Shown here piece after piece: positions 52,075-60,781 of a DNA stretch of 64,000 nt. Position numbers and translations under genes: made by a program. The notes beneath the pieces are model-generated. The model ran no database searches. It worked only from the letters and a program-made list of their open reading frames with translations, and was not told the DNA's origin. The stretch is taken from assembly GCF_000472925.1 (NCBI RefSeq), contig NZ_AXAS01000041.1:1-64000 (forward strand), given 5' to 3'. The stretch's first letter is position 1. Each line of letters opens with the position of its first letter. Source of the DNA: Bradyrhizobium sp. Ec3.3. Lineage in GTDB: Bacteria > Pseudomonadota > Alphaproteobacteria > Rhizobiales > Xanthobacteraceae.

Positions 52075-53208
52075 CTACTCCGCCACCAGCGCATTCATGT
52101 GCTCGACGGCTTCGGCGAACTCTTCCTTGAACTCCTGCACCACCGCGCCTGCCGACTTCACGCTGTCGACGAGACCGACGCCCTGGCCGACAAAGTAGCT
52201 GACGAGGTCGCGCGCCCGCGCATTGCCGGCTGCGGCCGCGCGGTCGATCGAGTTGAAGGCGTCGCGGCTGACGATGCTTTGCAGCGGCATTGGCAGCGCG
52301 CCCGGGCTGTCCGGTGCGCGGTCCCATGCATCGGTCCAGACTGAGCGGAGTTGCCGCGCGGGTTTTCCCGTGCGGCCCTTCGAGCGCACCGCGTCGCGCG
52401 ACGAGGCCGCGATCATCTTCTCTCGAAAAATCTCCGTGGTCTCCGACTCGGTCGTGGCAAGCCACACCGAGCCGGTCCACGCGCCGGCCGCGCCCATCGC
52501 CATGCAGGCGGCCATCTGCCGTCCCGTCATGATGCCACCGGCCGCCAGCACCGGTACGTCGCGGATCGGCTTCACAGCTTTGATCACTTCCGGCACCAGC
52601 ACCATGGTCGAGACCTCGCCGCAATGCCCTCCGGCCTCGGTGCCCTGTGCAACCAGGATGTCGACACCGGCCGCGACATGGCGCAGCGCGTGCTCCTTGG
52701 CGCCGACCAGTGCGGCCACCGGCACGCCGTGCGCCTTGCCCATCTCGATCATCGATTTCGGTGGCACGCCCAGCGCATTGGCGATCAGCCGGATCGGATG
52801 ACGGAAGGAGACCTCCAAGAGCTCCAGCGCCGTCTTGGCGTCGAACGGCTGCGGCCGGTTGTCGGCGACGGAGGTGCTGGTCAGCTCGATGTCGTACTTC
52901 TTCAGGAGGTTGCGCGTGTAGTCGCGATGTGCCTGCGGAATGCGCGCTTCCAGGCTCTTCCAGGTGACGTCCTTCTCGCCCGCCGTCGAGATATTTTCGG
53001 GGATCAGCACGTCGACGCCATAGGGCTTGCCGTCGACATGGTCGTCGATCCATTTCAGCTCACGCTCGAGGGTATCAGGTGTATGCACGGTGGCGCCCAG
53101 CACGCCAAAACCGCCGGCGCGGCTCACGACGGCCACGACGTCGCGGCAATGGCTGAAGGCGAACAGGGGGAACTCGATTCCCAGCATCTCGCAGATCGGC
53201 GATTTCAT
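52075..53208 (-). CDS. nitronate monooxygenase / 2-nitropropane dioxygenase family protein
   Basis: 377 residues, FMN TIM barrel. Start MKSPICEMLGIEFPLFAFSH; FMN-phosphate motifs GTEAGGHCGEVSTMVLVPEV and VPVLAAGGIMTGRQMAACMA; GAWTGSVWLATTES. The HCGE motif usually carries the catalytic His. The C-terminal 100 residues are an extension common in the longer members of this family. Could act on nitronates or be an enoyl-CoA-type flavin reductase. Confidence 0.86.
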   Translation of the reverse strand: MKSPICEMLGIEFPLFAFSHCRDVVAVVSRAGGFGVLGATVHTPDTLERELKWIDDHVDGKPYGVDVLIPENISTAGEKDVTWKSLEARIPQAHRDYTRNLLKKYDIELTSTSVADNRPQPFDAKTALELLEVSFRHPIRLIANALGVPPKSMIEMGKAHGVPVAALVGAKEHALRHVAAGVDILVAQGTEAGGHCGEVSTMVLVPEVIKAVKPIRDVPVLAAGGIMTGRQMAACMAMGAAGAWTGSVWLATTESETTEIFREKMIAASSRDAVRSKGRTGKPARQLRSVWTDAWDRAPDSPGALPMPLQSIVSRDAFNSIDRAAAAGNARARDLVSYFVGQGVGLVDSVKSAGAVVQEFKEEFAEAVEHMNALVAE

Positions 53209-53449
53209 CTGTCCCTCCCGGCGCTGGCTCCGTGTTGCCCTTGCGTTGGCGAAACGCTAGCCCGGCCTTGCCGCCATGCAAAGCCGGTTCGCCCTGGGTT
53301 TCTTGCGCGCAGGCGCCAGACGGGCGGCTATGCCCGGCCATGACGAAACGGGGAGGGCGCCCATCTGCCAATGCAACCCGGCGCTCTTGCCAATCTCTCC
53401 GCTATCGCTAGCTAACTCCCCACGCGCCTTCCGCGCTGGAGTCCTTTGC

Positions 53450-54331
53450 ATGACCGACGCACCCGCCTACGAGCCGCCCAAAGTCTGGACCTGGAATAAG
53501 CCGAGTGGCGGGCAGTTTGCCAGCATCAACCGGCCGATCGCAGGCCCGACGCACGACAAGGAGCTGCCGGTCGGCCGCCATCCGCTCCAGCTCTATTCGC
53601 TGGCGACCCCGAACGGTGTCAAGGTGACCGTGATGCTGGAGGAGCTCCTGGCGCTCGGCCACAAGGGCGCGGAATACGACGCCTGGCTGATCAATATCGG
53701 CAAGGGCGACCAGTTCGGCAGCGGCTTCGTCGCCATCAATCCGAACTCGAAGATCCCCGCGCTGCTGGACCGCTCCGGCCCCGAGCCGATCCGCGTCTTC
53801 GAGTCCGGCTCGATCCTCGTCTACCTCGCCGAGAAATTCGGCGCCTTCCTGCCCAAGGATATCAAGACGCGCACCGAGGCGATGTCCTGGCTGTTCTGGC
53901 AGATGGGCAGCGCGCCCTATCTCGGCGGCGGCTTCGGGCATTTCTACGCCTATGCGCCGACCAAGATCGAATACGCCATCGACCGCTTCGCGATGGAAAC
54001 CAAGCGCCAGCTCGACGTGCTCGACCGGCGGCTTGCGGAGAGCGAGTACCTTGCCGGCGGTGAGTACACGATCGCCGACATCGCGGTGTGGCCCTGGTAC
54101 GGCGCGCTCGCCAAGGGGCTGGTCTATGGCGCGGGCGAATTCCTGTCCGTGCAGGACTACAAGAACGTGCAGCGCTGGACCGATCAGATCGCCAAGCGCC
54201 CGGCCGTGAAGCGCGGCCGCATGGTCAACCGCGTCTCCGGCGATCCCGCGAGCCAACTGCACGAGCGCCACGACGCATCGGATTTCGAGACCAGGACGCA
54301 GGACAAGCTTCAGGCGGCGGCCGCGTCGTAA
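53450..54331 (+). CDS. yghU: YghU-like glutathione-dependent disulfide-bond oxidoreductase
   Basis: 293 residues, Nu-class GST. Thioredoxin-like domain with LYSLATPNGVKVTVMLEELL and the glutathione-binding loop PNSKIPALLD and FESGSILVYLAEKFG; helical GST_C domain ends KRPAVKRGRMVNR. Long N-terminal arm YEPPKVWTWNKPSGGQFASI is typical of YghU. Start at 53450 chosen because that arm begins there; a longer frame upstream has no family match. Confidence 0.9.
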   Translation: MTDAPAYEPPKVWTWNKPSGGQFASINRPIAGPTHDKELPVGRHPLQLYSLATPNGVKVTVMLEELLALGHKGAEYDAWLINIGKGDQFGSGFVAINPNSKIPALLDRSGPEPIRVFESGSILVYLAEKFGAFLPKDIKTRTEAMSWLFWQMGSAPYLGGGFGHFYAYAPTKIEYAIDRFAMETKRQLDVLDRRLAESEYLAGGEYTIADIAVWPWYGALAKGLVYGAGEFLSVQDYKNVQRWTDQIAKRPAVKRGRMVNRVSGDPASQLHERHDASDFETRTQDKLQAAAAS

Positions 54332-54347
54332 GTCCATCCGCGAGCTG

Positions 54348-54438
54348 TAGGGTGGGCAAAGGCGCGCAGCGCCGTGCCCACTATCTTTCAAAGATTGCGA
54401 CGGAAGAGGTGGGCACGCTTCGCTTTGCCCACCCTACG
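54348..54438. repeat. palindromic repeat (TAGGGTGGGCAAAG...CTTTGCCCACCCTA)
   Basis: Arms TAGGGTGGGCAAAG and CTTTGCCCACCCTACG with an inner GTGCCCAC/GTGGGCAC pair. Between convergent YghU and acyl-CoA dehydrogenase genes. Confidence 0.88.
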
Positions 54439-54450
54439 ACGGCCGTACCT

Positions 54451-55725
54451 TTACGGCATGCTCAGCTCATGCCGTCCCACCACCATCCAGTGCACCTCGT
54501 CGGGGCCATCCGCAAAGCGCAGGTGACGGACGTCCTGGTACATCTCGGCGAGCGGCGTCCATTGCGAGATGCCGGTGGCGCCGTGCATCTGGATCGCCTG
54601 GTCGATGATGGTGCAGGCGCGCTCCGGCACCATGGCCTTGACCATGGAGACCCAGACGCGCGCCTCCTTGTTGCCCAGCACGTCCATGGCCTTTGCGGCC
54701 TTCAGCACCATCAGCCGCATCGCCTCGATCTCGCAGCGCGCCTGCGCGATGATCTGAAGGTTGCCGCCGAGATGGGCGATTTTCTTGCCGAAGGCTTCGC
54801 GGGTGAGGCCACGCTGCACCATCATGTCGAGCGCCTTCTCGGCCTTGCCGATGGTACGCATGCAGTGATGGATGCGCCCTGGTCCGAGGCGGAGCTGCGA
54901 GATCTCGAAGCCGCGGCCTTCACCGAGCAGGATGTTGTCTTTGGGCACGCGCACATTGTTGAAGCGCATGTGCATGTGTCCGCGCGGCGCATGGTCCTGT
55001 CCGAACACGTGCATCGGTCCCAGGATTTCGACGCCGGGCGTGTCCTTCGGCACCAGGATCTGCGACTGCTGCTTGCTCGGCGGCGCATCCGGATTGGTCT
55101 TGACCATCACGATCATGATCTTGCAGCGGGGATCGCCGAGACCCGAGATGTAATACTTCTCGCCGTTGATCACCCATTCGTCGCCGACGAGCTTTGCCGT
55201 CGTCGAGATATTCTTGGCGTCGGATGAAGCGACATTCGGCTCTGTCATCGCATAGGCCGAGCGGATCTCGCCATTCAACAGCGGCTTCAGCCACTTCTCC
55301 TTCTGCGCCTTGGTGCCGACGCGCTCCAGCACCTCCATGTTGCCGGTGTCGGGCGCCGAGCAGTTCATGGTTTCCGAGGCAAGCGGGCTCTTGCCGAGTT
55401 CGACGGCGATATAGGCGTAGTCGAGGTTCTTCAGGCCCTGGCCGGTGTCGTCGTCGGGCAGGAAGAAGTTCCACAGGCCTTCCTCCTTCGCCTTGTTCTT
55501 GGCCTTCTCCAGCACCTCGAGCTGACCCGGCGTAAAGCTCCAGCGGTCGTCTTTCTTCTGGCCGTGCTTGATGAACTCCACCGTCATCGGCTCGACGGTC
55601 TCGCGGATGAACTTCTTCACATGGTCATAGAGCAGCCGGACCTGGTCCGACATGCGCAGATCATTGAGCTCGTCGCCGGGATTGAGCGTGTAGTTGGTGG
55701 TGCGGGGCACATAGGCGTGTTTCAT
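54451..55725 (-). CDS. acyl-CoA dehydrogenase (ACAD10/11-like)
   Basis: 424 residues, FAD enzyme of beta-oxidation type. Substrate/FAD segments: AYAMTEPNVASSDAKNISTT, EWVINGEKYYISGLGDPRCK and MHGATGISQWTPLAEMYQDV. The C-terminal FADGPDEVH motif is typical of the ACAD10/11-like group. Start at 55725 after GGAGG. Matching APH-like kinase and DUF6285-type genes lie 2.5 kb away, a common genomic association. Confidence 0.92.
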   Translation of the reverse strand: MKHAYVPRTTNYTLNPGDELNDLRMSDQVRLLYDHVKKFIRETVEPMTVEFIKHGQKKDDRWSFTPGQLEVLEKAKNKAKEEGLWNFFLPDDDTGQGLKNLDYAYIAVELGKSPLASETMNCSAPDTGNMEVLERVGTKAQKEKWLKPLLNGEIRSAYAMTEPNVASSDAKNISTTAKLVGDEWVINGEKYYISGLGDPRCKIMIVMVKTNPDAPPSKQQSQILVPKDTPGVEILGPMHVFGQDHAPRGHMHMRFNNVRVPKDNILLGEGRGFEISQLRLGPGRIHHCMRTIGKAEKALDMMVQRGLTREAFGKKIAHLGGNLQIIAQARCEIEAMRLMVLKAAKAMDVLGNKEARVWVSMVKAMVPERACTIIDQAIQMHGATGISQWTPLAEMYQDVRHLRFADGPDEVHWMVVGRHELSMP

Positions 55726-56100
55726 TCTTGTTCCTCCCGATTGAGTGAGCTGCGATTGCCGCGACAATAGACGCGGCAAGCCGAAAGCGCGAGCGTGGTT
55801 TTTTGAAAGACGCGCTCTGCCACGCCGCGGAATTTATCAGCGTGGATCAAACGATGTTTAAAACGCTTGAGGCGCGCGTGGACCACACTCTCGCTGTCAT
55901 CGCCCGCCTTGTGCGCAATTGCGCACTGGGGCGGGCGATCCGGTATTCCAGAGGCAGCGATGGGATACGGAGAGGCCGCGGCGTACTGGATTCCCCGCTT
56001 GCCGCCTACACTGAAGCTTCGGCGGGCCTAAGATCTCATGCCCCCGCGAAGCCTTGGCGTAGCCGGGTCTCGGGGAATGACAGTGTGATGTGTGGCGAGT
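55726..56100. other. 375-bp gene-free stretch between two minus-strand genes
   Basis: The first 170 bases carry the dehydrogenase's ribosome site and upstream sequence with no clear promoter boxes. The rest, from 55894, is a composite palindromic repeat. No coding sequence seen. Confidence 0.7.
55894..56083. repeat. composite palindromic repeat, family E with nested inserts
   Basis: Same frame as 44302-44404 (TGTCATCGCCCGC, TATTCCAGAGGCAGCGATGG, TACTGGATTCCCC, GGAATGACAG), but with GTGCGCAATTGCGCAC inserted in the first loop and a second element (TACACTGAAGCTTCGGCGGG...CCCGCGAAGCCTTGGCGTAG) near the end. Confidence 0.82.
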
Positions 56101-56478
56101 TCACACCACCCGGTGCATCGCGCAGATCTTGTTGCCGTCGGGATCGCGCAGGTACGCGAGGTAGAGCTTGGCTCCCGATCCCTCGCGAATGCCGGGCGGA
56201 TCCTCGATCGGCATTCCGCCGGCCGCGACGCCGGCTGCATGCCATTTGTCGACCTGCTCGGGCGAATTGCAGGCGAAACCGATCGTGCCCCCGTTCGCGG
56301 CGGTCGCCGGCTCGCCGTTGATCGGCTCGCTGACGGAGAAAATGCCGGTCCTGGTGATGTAGAAGATGCGATGGCCATCGACCCGCGCCGGCCGCACCTC
56401 GAGTGTCGCCAGCAGCTTGTCGTAGAACGCCTTGGCCTTGTCCAGATCGTTGGTGCCTATCATCACGTGCGAGAACAT
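56101..56478 (-). CDS. VOC-superfamily (glyoxalase-like) protein
   Basis: 125 residues: one glyoxalase/bleomycin-resistance module pair. MFSHVMIGTNDLDKAKAFYD with a metal-site His at residue 4, and AYLRDPDGNKICAMHR with Asp and His near the end. Possible roles are glyoxalase, dioxygenase or epimerase; the substrate is unknown. On the same strand and 27 bases after the SDR, so likely co-transcribed. Confidence 0.85.
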   Translation of the reverse strand: MFSHVMIGTNDLDKAKAFYDKLLATLEVRPARVDGHRIFYITRTGIFSVSEPINGEPATAANGGTIGFACNSPEQVDKWHAAGVAAGGMPIEDPPGIREGSGAKLYLAYLRDPDGNKICAMHRVV

Positions 56479-56505
56479 GGTTCTTCCTCCCCCGGTTATT
56501 GTGGC

Positions 56506-57285
56506 TCAAAACGCCGTATAGCCGCCGTCGATTACGAACGTATCTGCGGTGTGATAGGACGACGCCTTGCTCATCAGGTACACGGCGATGCCGCCGAAAT
56601 CGGATGGCTCGCCGAAGCGCCGCTGCGGAATCCGCGGCATGACGTTGGCGACGAATTTCTCGTTGGCCATAATGCCGGCGGTCATGTCGCTCTTGATCCA
56701 GCCGGGCAGGATCGCATTGGCGGTGACGCCATGGCGTGCCAGCTCGACGCCGAGCGCACGCACCAGCGCGTTGATGGCGGCCTTGGTCGCGGCGTAATGT
56801 TCGTTGCGCGCTGTACCGAAGATCGAGGCGAGGCTCGAGGTAGCAACCAGCCGGCCGAAGGGATCGCCGGCATTGGCACGGTCGGTCATGTGCCTGGCTG
56901 CTGCCTGGAAGGCGTGGAACACGCCGTCGAGATTGGTCGAAAACATCGTGCGCCATTCCTCTTCAGTGCGCTCGACGAAGGAGCGCCGGCCGCCGCCGCC
57001 GATGCCGGCATTGGCGAAGCAGCCGTCGACCCGGCCGAAGGTGTCGAGCGTCGCCTTCATCGCCGCATTCACCGACGCAGGATCGGTGACATCGCAGACG
57101 CGGGCATCGACCTTGCCGGGCGAGCCGGCCATGTTGGCGGCGGCGGCCTTGCTCTTCTCGGCATTGCGGCCCCAGATCGAGACGTTGCAGCCTTGCGCGG
57201 CGAGCGCCTGTGCGATGCCGAGCCCGATACCGCCATTGCCACCGGTGATCACGGCGACGCGGCCGGTGAGATCGAAAATGGTCAT
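56506..57285 (-). CDS. short-chain dehydrogenase/reductase
   Basis: 259 residues, classical SDR with complete catalytic residues: TGGNGGIG cofactor loop, NAG in FANAGIGG, Ser in ATSSLASIFG and YAATK. DGGYTAF end is typical. Probably oxidises or reduces a hydroxyacyl-CoA or alcohol. Start at 57285. Upstream of a VOC protein on the same strand and divergent from the PaaG-like crotonase. Confidence 0.9.
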   Translation of the reverse strand: MTIFDLTGRVAVITGGNGGIGLGIAQALAAQGCNVSIWGRNAEKSKAAAANMAGSPGKVDARVCDVTDPASVNAAMKATLDTFGRVDGCFANAGIGGGGRRSFVERTEEEWRTMFSTNLDGVFHAFQAAARHMTDRANAGDPFGRLVATSSLASIFGTARNEHYAATKAAINALVRALGVELARHGVTANAILPGWIKSDMTAGIMANEKFVANVMPRIPQRRFGEPSDFGGIAVYLMSKASSYHTADTFVIDGGYTAF

Positions 57286-57452
57286 GGGTGTTTCCCCGCT
57301 GTTTTTGGCATCACGCGCATCAGCCTGTGCGCACAAGATTGTCCGCTATGTCCCGATCACCATGGACAAGCCGCCGGCAAAAATCAAATATGCGCTCCGA
57401 CGAAAGGCAATTCCGGTCTGCGGAACATCGCGGCCGCAACGACGAGGAAACC

Positions 57453-58241
57453 ATGCTGTTCAAACACGTCACGCTCGATTTCGACGGGCCGGTCGCCATT
57501 CTCAAGCTCGATCACCAGGAGGTCATGAACGCCGTCTCGGTGGACATGCTGGGCGGGCTTGCGGAGGCGCTCGACGAGATCGAGGAGCGGAAGGGCGAGA
57601 TCCGCTGCGTGATGCTGACCGGAGCGGGGCGCGCGTTCTGCACAGGCGCCAATTTGCAGGGCCGCAACAACCAGTCGAAGAAGACCAAGGCCGGCCTGAC
57701 ACTCGAGACCGGCTTTCACCCGTTCCTGCGGCGGATCCGCAATCTGCATTGTCCGATCGTCACCGCGGTCAACGGGCCGGCTGCCGGTGCCGGCATGAGC
57801 TTCGCGCTGCTCGGCGACATGATCTTGTGCGCGCGCTCGGCCTATTTCCTGCAGGCCTTCCGCCGCATTGGCCTCGTGCCCGATTGCGGCTCGACCTGGC
57901 TGTTGCCGCGCCTCGTCGGCAAGGCGCGCTCGATCGAGCTGTCGCTGATGGGCGAGCGGCTGCCGGCGGAGAAGGCGTTGGAATGGGGCCTCGTCAACCG
58001 CGTCCACGACGACGGCGCGCTGATGGAGGAGGCGATGAAGCTCGCGCATGAACTTGCTAATGGGCCGACGGTCGCGCTGTCGCTGATCCGCAAGCTCTAT
58101 TGGGACAGCCCGGAAAACTCCTTCGAGGAGCAGCTCAATCTCGAATTCCAGTGCCAGCTTCGCGCGGGCGACACCGAGGACTTCCGTGAAGGCGTCGGCG
58201 CCTTCCTCGAGAAGCGGCCGGCCAAGTTCAGAGGCAAATGA
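57453..58241 (+). CDS. crotonase with PaaG-like active site (enoyl-CoA hydratase/isomerase)
   Basis: 262 residues. Oxyanion loops: GAGRAFCTGANLQ and GPAAGAGMSFALLGD. Both Glu residues of hydratases are absent (MSFALL and LQAFRR in their places), while GLVPDCGSTWLLPR keeps the Asp used by PaaG, the 1,2-epoxyphenylacetyl-CoA isomerase. It is therefore isomerase-like and a candidate PaaG, although it lies 45 kb from paaA-K. Start at 57453. Overlaps the kinase gene by four bases (ATGA). Confidence 0.85.
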   Translation: MLFKHVTLDFDGPVAILKLDHQEVMNAVSVDMLGGLAEALDEIEERKGEIRCVMLTGAGRAFCTGANLQGRNNQSKKTKAGLTLETGFHPFLRRIRNLHCPIVTAVNGPAAGAGMSFALLGDMILCARSAYFLQAFRRIGLVPDCGSTWLLPRLVGKARSIELSLMGERLPAEKALEWGLVNRVHDDGALMEEAMKLAHELANGPTVALSLIRKLYWDSPENSFEEQLNLEFQCQLRAGDTEDFREGVGAFLEKRPAKFRGK

Positions 58242-59224
58242 TCGAGGCGGAGCTTTCGCGCAGCGTCGCACGCTGGTGCCCGGGCGCAACCGGCATCACC
58301 GGCGCCGCAAAACTGTCCGGCGGTGCCAACCAGGAAAGCTGGCGCTTCGACATTCTGCATCCCAATGGGATCGTCGGCGCGATCTTGCGTCGTGCGGCGA
58401 AGGACTATCGCGTGGCGTCGTCGCGTGCGGCAGGCTTCGCCGCCGAGGCCAGGCTGATGCAGCTCGCATACGAAGCGGGAGTGCCGTCGCCACGCGTGCT
58501 GCATGTCTTGACGGCGGAGGACGATCTCGGCACCGGGTTCATCATGCAGCGGGTCGAAGGCGAGACGATTGCGCGCAAGATCTTGCGGGACGATGAGTTC
58601 GCCGCGGCGCGCCTGCTGCTGGCGCGCCAGATCGGCGGCATCCTCGCCGGCCTGCACAAGCTGCCGCAAGCCGAGCTGCCAGAGCTTCGCAGCATGACCG
58701 CAAGGAAGGAGCTCGACGAGTTGGAGCGCGACTATCGCAGCTTCGACTGGCCGAAACCCGTGTTCGAACTGGCGCTGCGCTGGCTGCGTGACCACGATCC
58801 CGGTCCGTCCGACGAGGTGACGCTGGTGCACGGCGATTTCCGCAACGGCAATCTCATCATCGGCGCGGATGGCGTGCGCGCGGTGCTGGACTGGGAGCTC
58901 GCCCATCTCGGCGATCCGATGGAGGATCTCGGCTGGATCTGCGTCAACTCCTGGCGTTTCGGCGAGATCGACAAGCCCGTCGGCGGCTTTGGCTCACGCG
59001 AGGAAATGTTCGCTGGTTACGAGGCCGCTGGCCGCAAGGTCGATGCGGCGCGCGTGAAATTCTGGGAAGTCATGGGCACGCTGCGCTGGGGTTTGATGTG
59101 CGGCGCCATGATGAAGCGGTTTCGCGCTGGCCCCGATCATTCGATGGAGCGCGCCATGATCGGCCGCCGCGCCTCCGAAACCGAAATCGACCTGTTGCGC
59201 CTCCTGGCGCCGCGAGGGAGCTGA
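58238..59224 (+). CDS. APH-family phosphotransferase (ACAD10-type kinase)
   Basis: 328 residues of the aminoglycoside/choline kinase-like fold. Catalytic loop LVHGDFRNGNLII and metal motif LDWELAHLGDPMEDLGW. The group occurs with ACAD10/11-like dehydrogenases and is thought to phosphorylate 4-hydroxyacyl-CoA or similar acyl substrates. ATGA overlap with the crotonase; the dehydrogenase at 54451 may be its partner. Confidence 0.9.
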   Translation: MIEAELSRSVARWCPGATGITGAAKLSGGANQESWRFDILHPNGIVGAILRRAAKDYRVASSRAAGFAAEARLMQLAYEAGVPSPRVLHVLTAEDDLGTGFIMQRVEGETIARKILRDDEFAAARLLLARQIGGILAGLHKLPQAELPELRSMTARKELDELERDYRSFDWPKPVFELALRWLRDHDPGPSDEVTLVHGDFRNGNLIIGADGVRAVLDWELAHLGDPMEDLGWICVNSWRFGEIDKPVGGFGSREEMFAGYEAAGRKVDAARVKFWEVMGTLRWGLMCGAMMKRFRAGPDHSMERAMIGRRASETEIDLLRLLAPRGS

Positions 59225-59226
59225 CC

Positions 59227-59604
59227 ATGCAGGACGAGCCCACGCCCATCGAACTGACCAAGGCTGTCGCCGACTTCCTGCGCAGCGACATCACGCCCCT
59301 GATCACCGGCCACCAGGCGTTCAAGCTGCGCGTGGCCATCAACGCCCTCGATCTTGTGACGCGGCAGTTGGCGCTGGAGGAGGAAAGCGATGCGAAGGAG
59401 GTGGCGCGGCTGCGCGCGCTGCTTGGTATGGACGGCTCCGTGACCGAGCTCAACCGCGCGCTCGCGGAGCGCATCGCGAAGGGCGAGGCGGATCTCGCAA
59501 CGCCGGGCCTCGCCGGGCATCTCTGGCAGACCACGATGGACAAGCTCGCGGTGGATCAGCCGAACTACGCGTCTTACAAGCGGGAGCTGTCGAGGGGTGG
59601 GTAG
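59227..59604 (+). CDS. DUF6285-type small helical protein
   Basis: 125 residues starting two bases after the kinase; the GAGGGAG ribosome site is inside the kinase end. Helical, TPIELTKAVADFLRSDITPL at the start and LWQTTMDKLAVDQPNYASYK at the end. This protein usually accompanies APH-like kinases and acyl-CoA dehydrogenases; function unknown. Family recognition is by context and pattern. Confidence 0.8.
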   Translation: MQDEPTPIELTKAVADFLRSDITPLITGHQAFKLRVAINALDLVTRQLALEEESDAKEVARLRALLGMDGSVTELNRALAERIAKGEADLATPGLAGHLWQTTMDKLAVDQPNYASYKRELSRGG

Positions 59605-59618
59605 GTGGTTCCCATTCT

Positions 59619-59700
59619 CCGTCATTGCGAGCGCAGCGAAGCAATCCAGAATCTTTCCGCGGTGACAGTCTGGATTGCTTCGCTGCGCTCGCAATGACGG
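59619..59700. repeat. palindromic repeat, family A, shorter variant
   Basis: Fourth copy: CCGTCATTGCGAGCGCAGCG...CGCTGCGCTCGCAATGACGG, with the arm change GAGGAGCGAAGCGACG to GAGCGCAGCG on both sides, so the two arms changed together. Confidence 0.9.
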
Positions 59701-59729
59701 CGTTGGGACAGTCGCGCCACTCTCTCCGC

Positions 59730-59773
59730 TGTCATTCCGGGGCTCGCGCCTGTCGGCGCGTCCCGGAATGACG
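59730..59773. repeat. short palindrome (GTCATTCCGGGGC...CCCGGAATGAC)
   Basis: GTCATTCCGGG and CCCGGAATGAC around CGCGCCTGTCGGCGCG. Between convergent DUF6285-type and enoyl-CoA hydratase genes. Confidence 0.85.
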
Positions 59774-59787
59774 AAGGGGGAGAGACC

Positions 59788-60567
59788 CTACCGCCCCAGC
59801 CACTTCGGCGGCCGCTTCTCGGAAAACGCCTTGGGTCCCTCGATGTAGTCCTGCGAGGCGACCATCGCTTTCACGGCCGGGTACTCCCGCTGCTCCTCGA
59901 TCGCCTGCTCAAGCGAGACACCGAGTCCCTTCTGGATGGTCTGCTTCGATGCGCGGATCGACATTGGCGAGTTCTTGGTGATCATCTCCGCCCAGCGCAG
60001 CGCGGCGTTGAGCGCCTCGCCCTGCGGAACCACCTCGTTGACGAAGCCGAGCTCGAGACCTTCCTTGGCGCTGACGTGACGCGCGGTGAGGATCATGCCC
60101 ATGGCTCGCTTCAATCCGATCTGGCGCGGCAGGCGATGCAGGCCGCCGGCGAGCGCGGCAAGGCCGACCCGCGGCTCGGGCAGCGCGAAGGTTGCGTTTT
60201 CAGAGGCGATGATCAGGTCGCAGGCGAGCGCGATCTCGAAGCCGCCGCCCATGGCGACGCCGTTGACGGCGGCGATGATCGGCTTGTCGCAGTCGGAGCG
60301 CGAAGTGAGCCCGGCAAAGCCGCCCTTGTCCCAGCCGCGTTTTCCTCCGGCTGCCTGCCATTTCAGGTCGTTGCCGGCGCAGAACGCCTTGTCGCCGGCG
60401 CCGGTGACGATCGCGATCCACTGTTCGGGATCGGCGGAGAAATCGTCAAACACCTTGTTGAGCTCGAAATGCGCGTCGGTGTGCAGCGCGTTGTAGACCT
60501 CGGGACGCGAGAGCGTGACGATGGTGATTGGACCCTTGCGTTCCACTTTGGAAAATTTCAGCTCCAT
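59788..60567 (-). CDS. enoyl-CoA hydratase (crotonase family)
   Basis: 259 residues. Both hydratase Glu residues are present: one in GVAMGGGFEIALACD and one in ATFALPEPRVGLAA. Oxyanion loops GAGDKAFCAGND and NGVAMGGG. Hydrates enoyl-CoA in fatty-acid or aromatic degradation. Divergent from the acyl-CoA dehydrogenase at 60782. Confidence 0.9.
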   Translation of the reverse strand: MELKFSKVERKGPITIVTLSRPEVYNALHTDAHFELNKVFDDFSADPEQWIAIVTGAGDKAFCAGNDLKWQAAGGKRGWDKGGFAGLTSRSDCDKPIIAAVNGVAMGGGFEIALACDLIIASENATFALPEPRVGLAALAGGLHRLPRQIGLKRAMGMILTARHVSAKEGLELGFVNEVVPQGEALNAALRWAEMITKNSPMSIRASKQTIQKGLGVSLEQAIEEQREYPAVKAMVASQDYIEGPKAFSEKRPPKWLGR

Positions 60568-60781
60568 GGTCGCTCCCGCATCTTCTGTTGGAAGGAATTG
60601 ATCCCCATACTAACGCGCGTCCGAATGTGAGCACCATCCAATTGCGCAAGCGCGCGTTGCGTAAGTCGCGCCTCTCGGCTTGCTTGACTTGCCCACGCTC
60701 TTCTCACCTTAATTGCAGCAAGCAACAACGCGCGTAGCGCCTTAACGCAAAATCAACAAGACTGATCCGGGAGAGACTACC

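Noticed and set aside
56092..57528. 478-codon plus-strand frame across the VOC and SDR genes
   Set aside because: Antisense to two genes with full catalytic motifs; low-complexity Arg/Gly/His translation.
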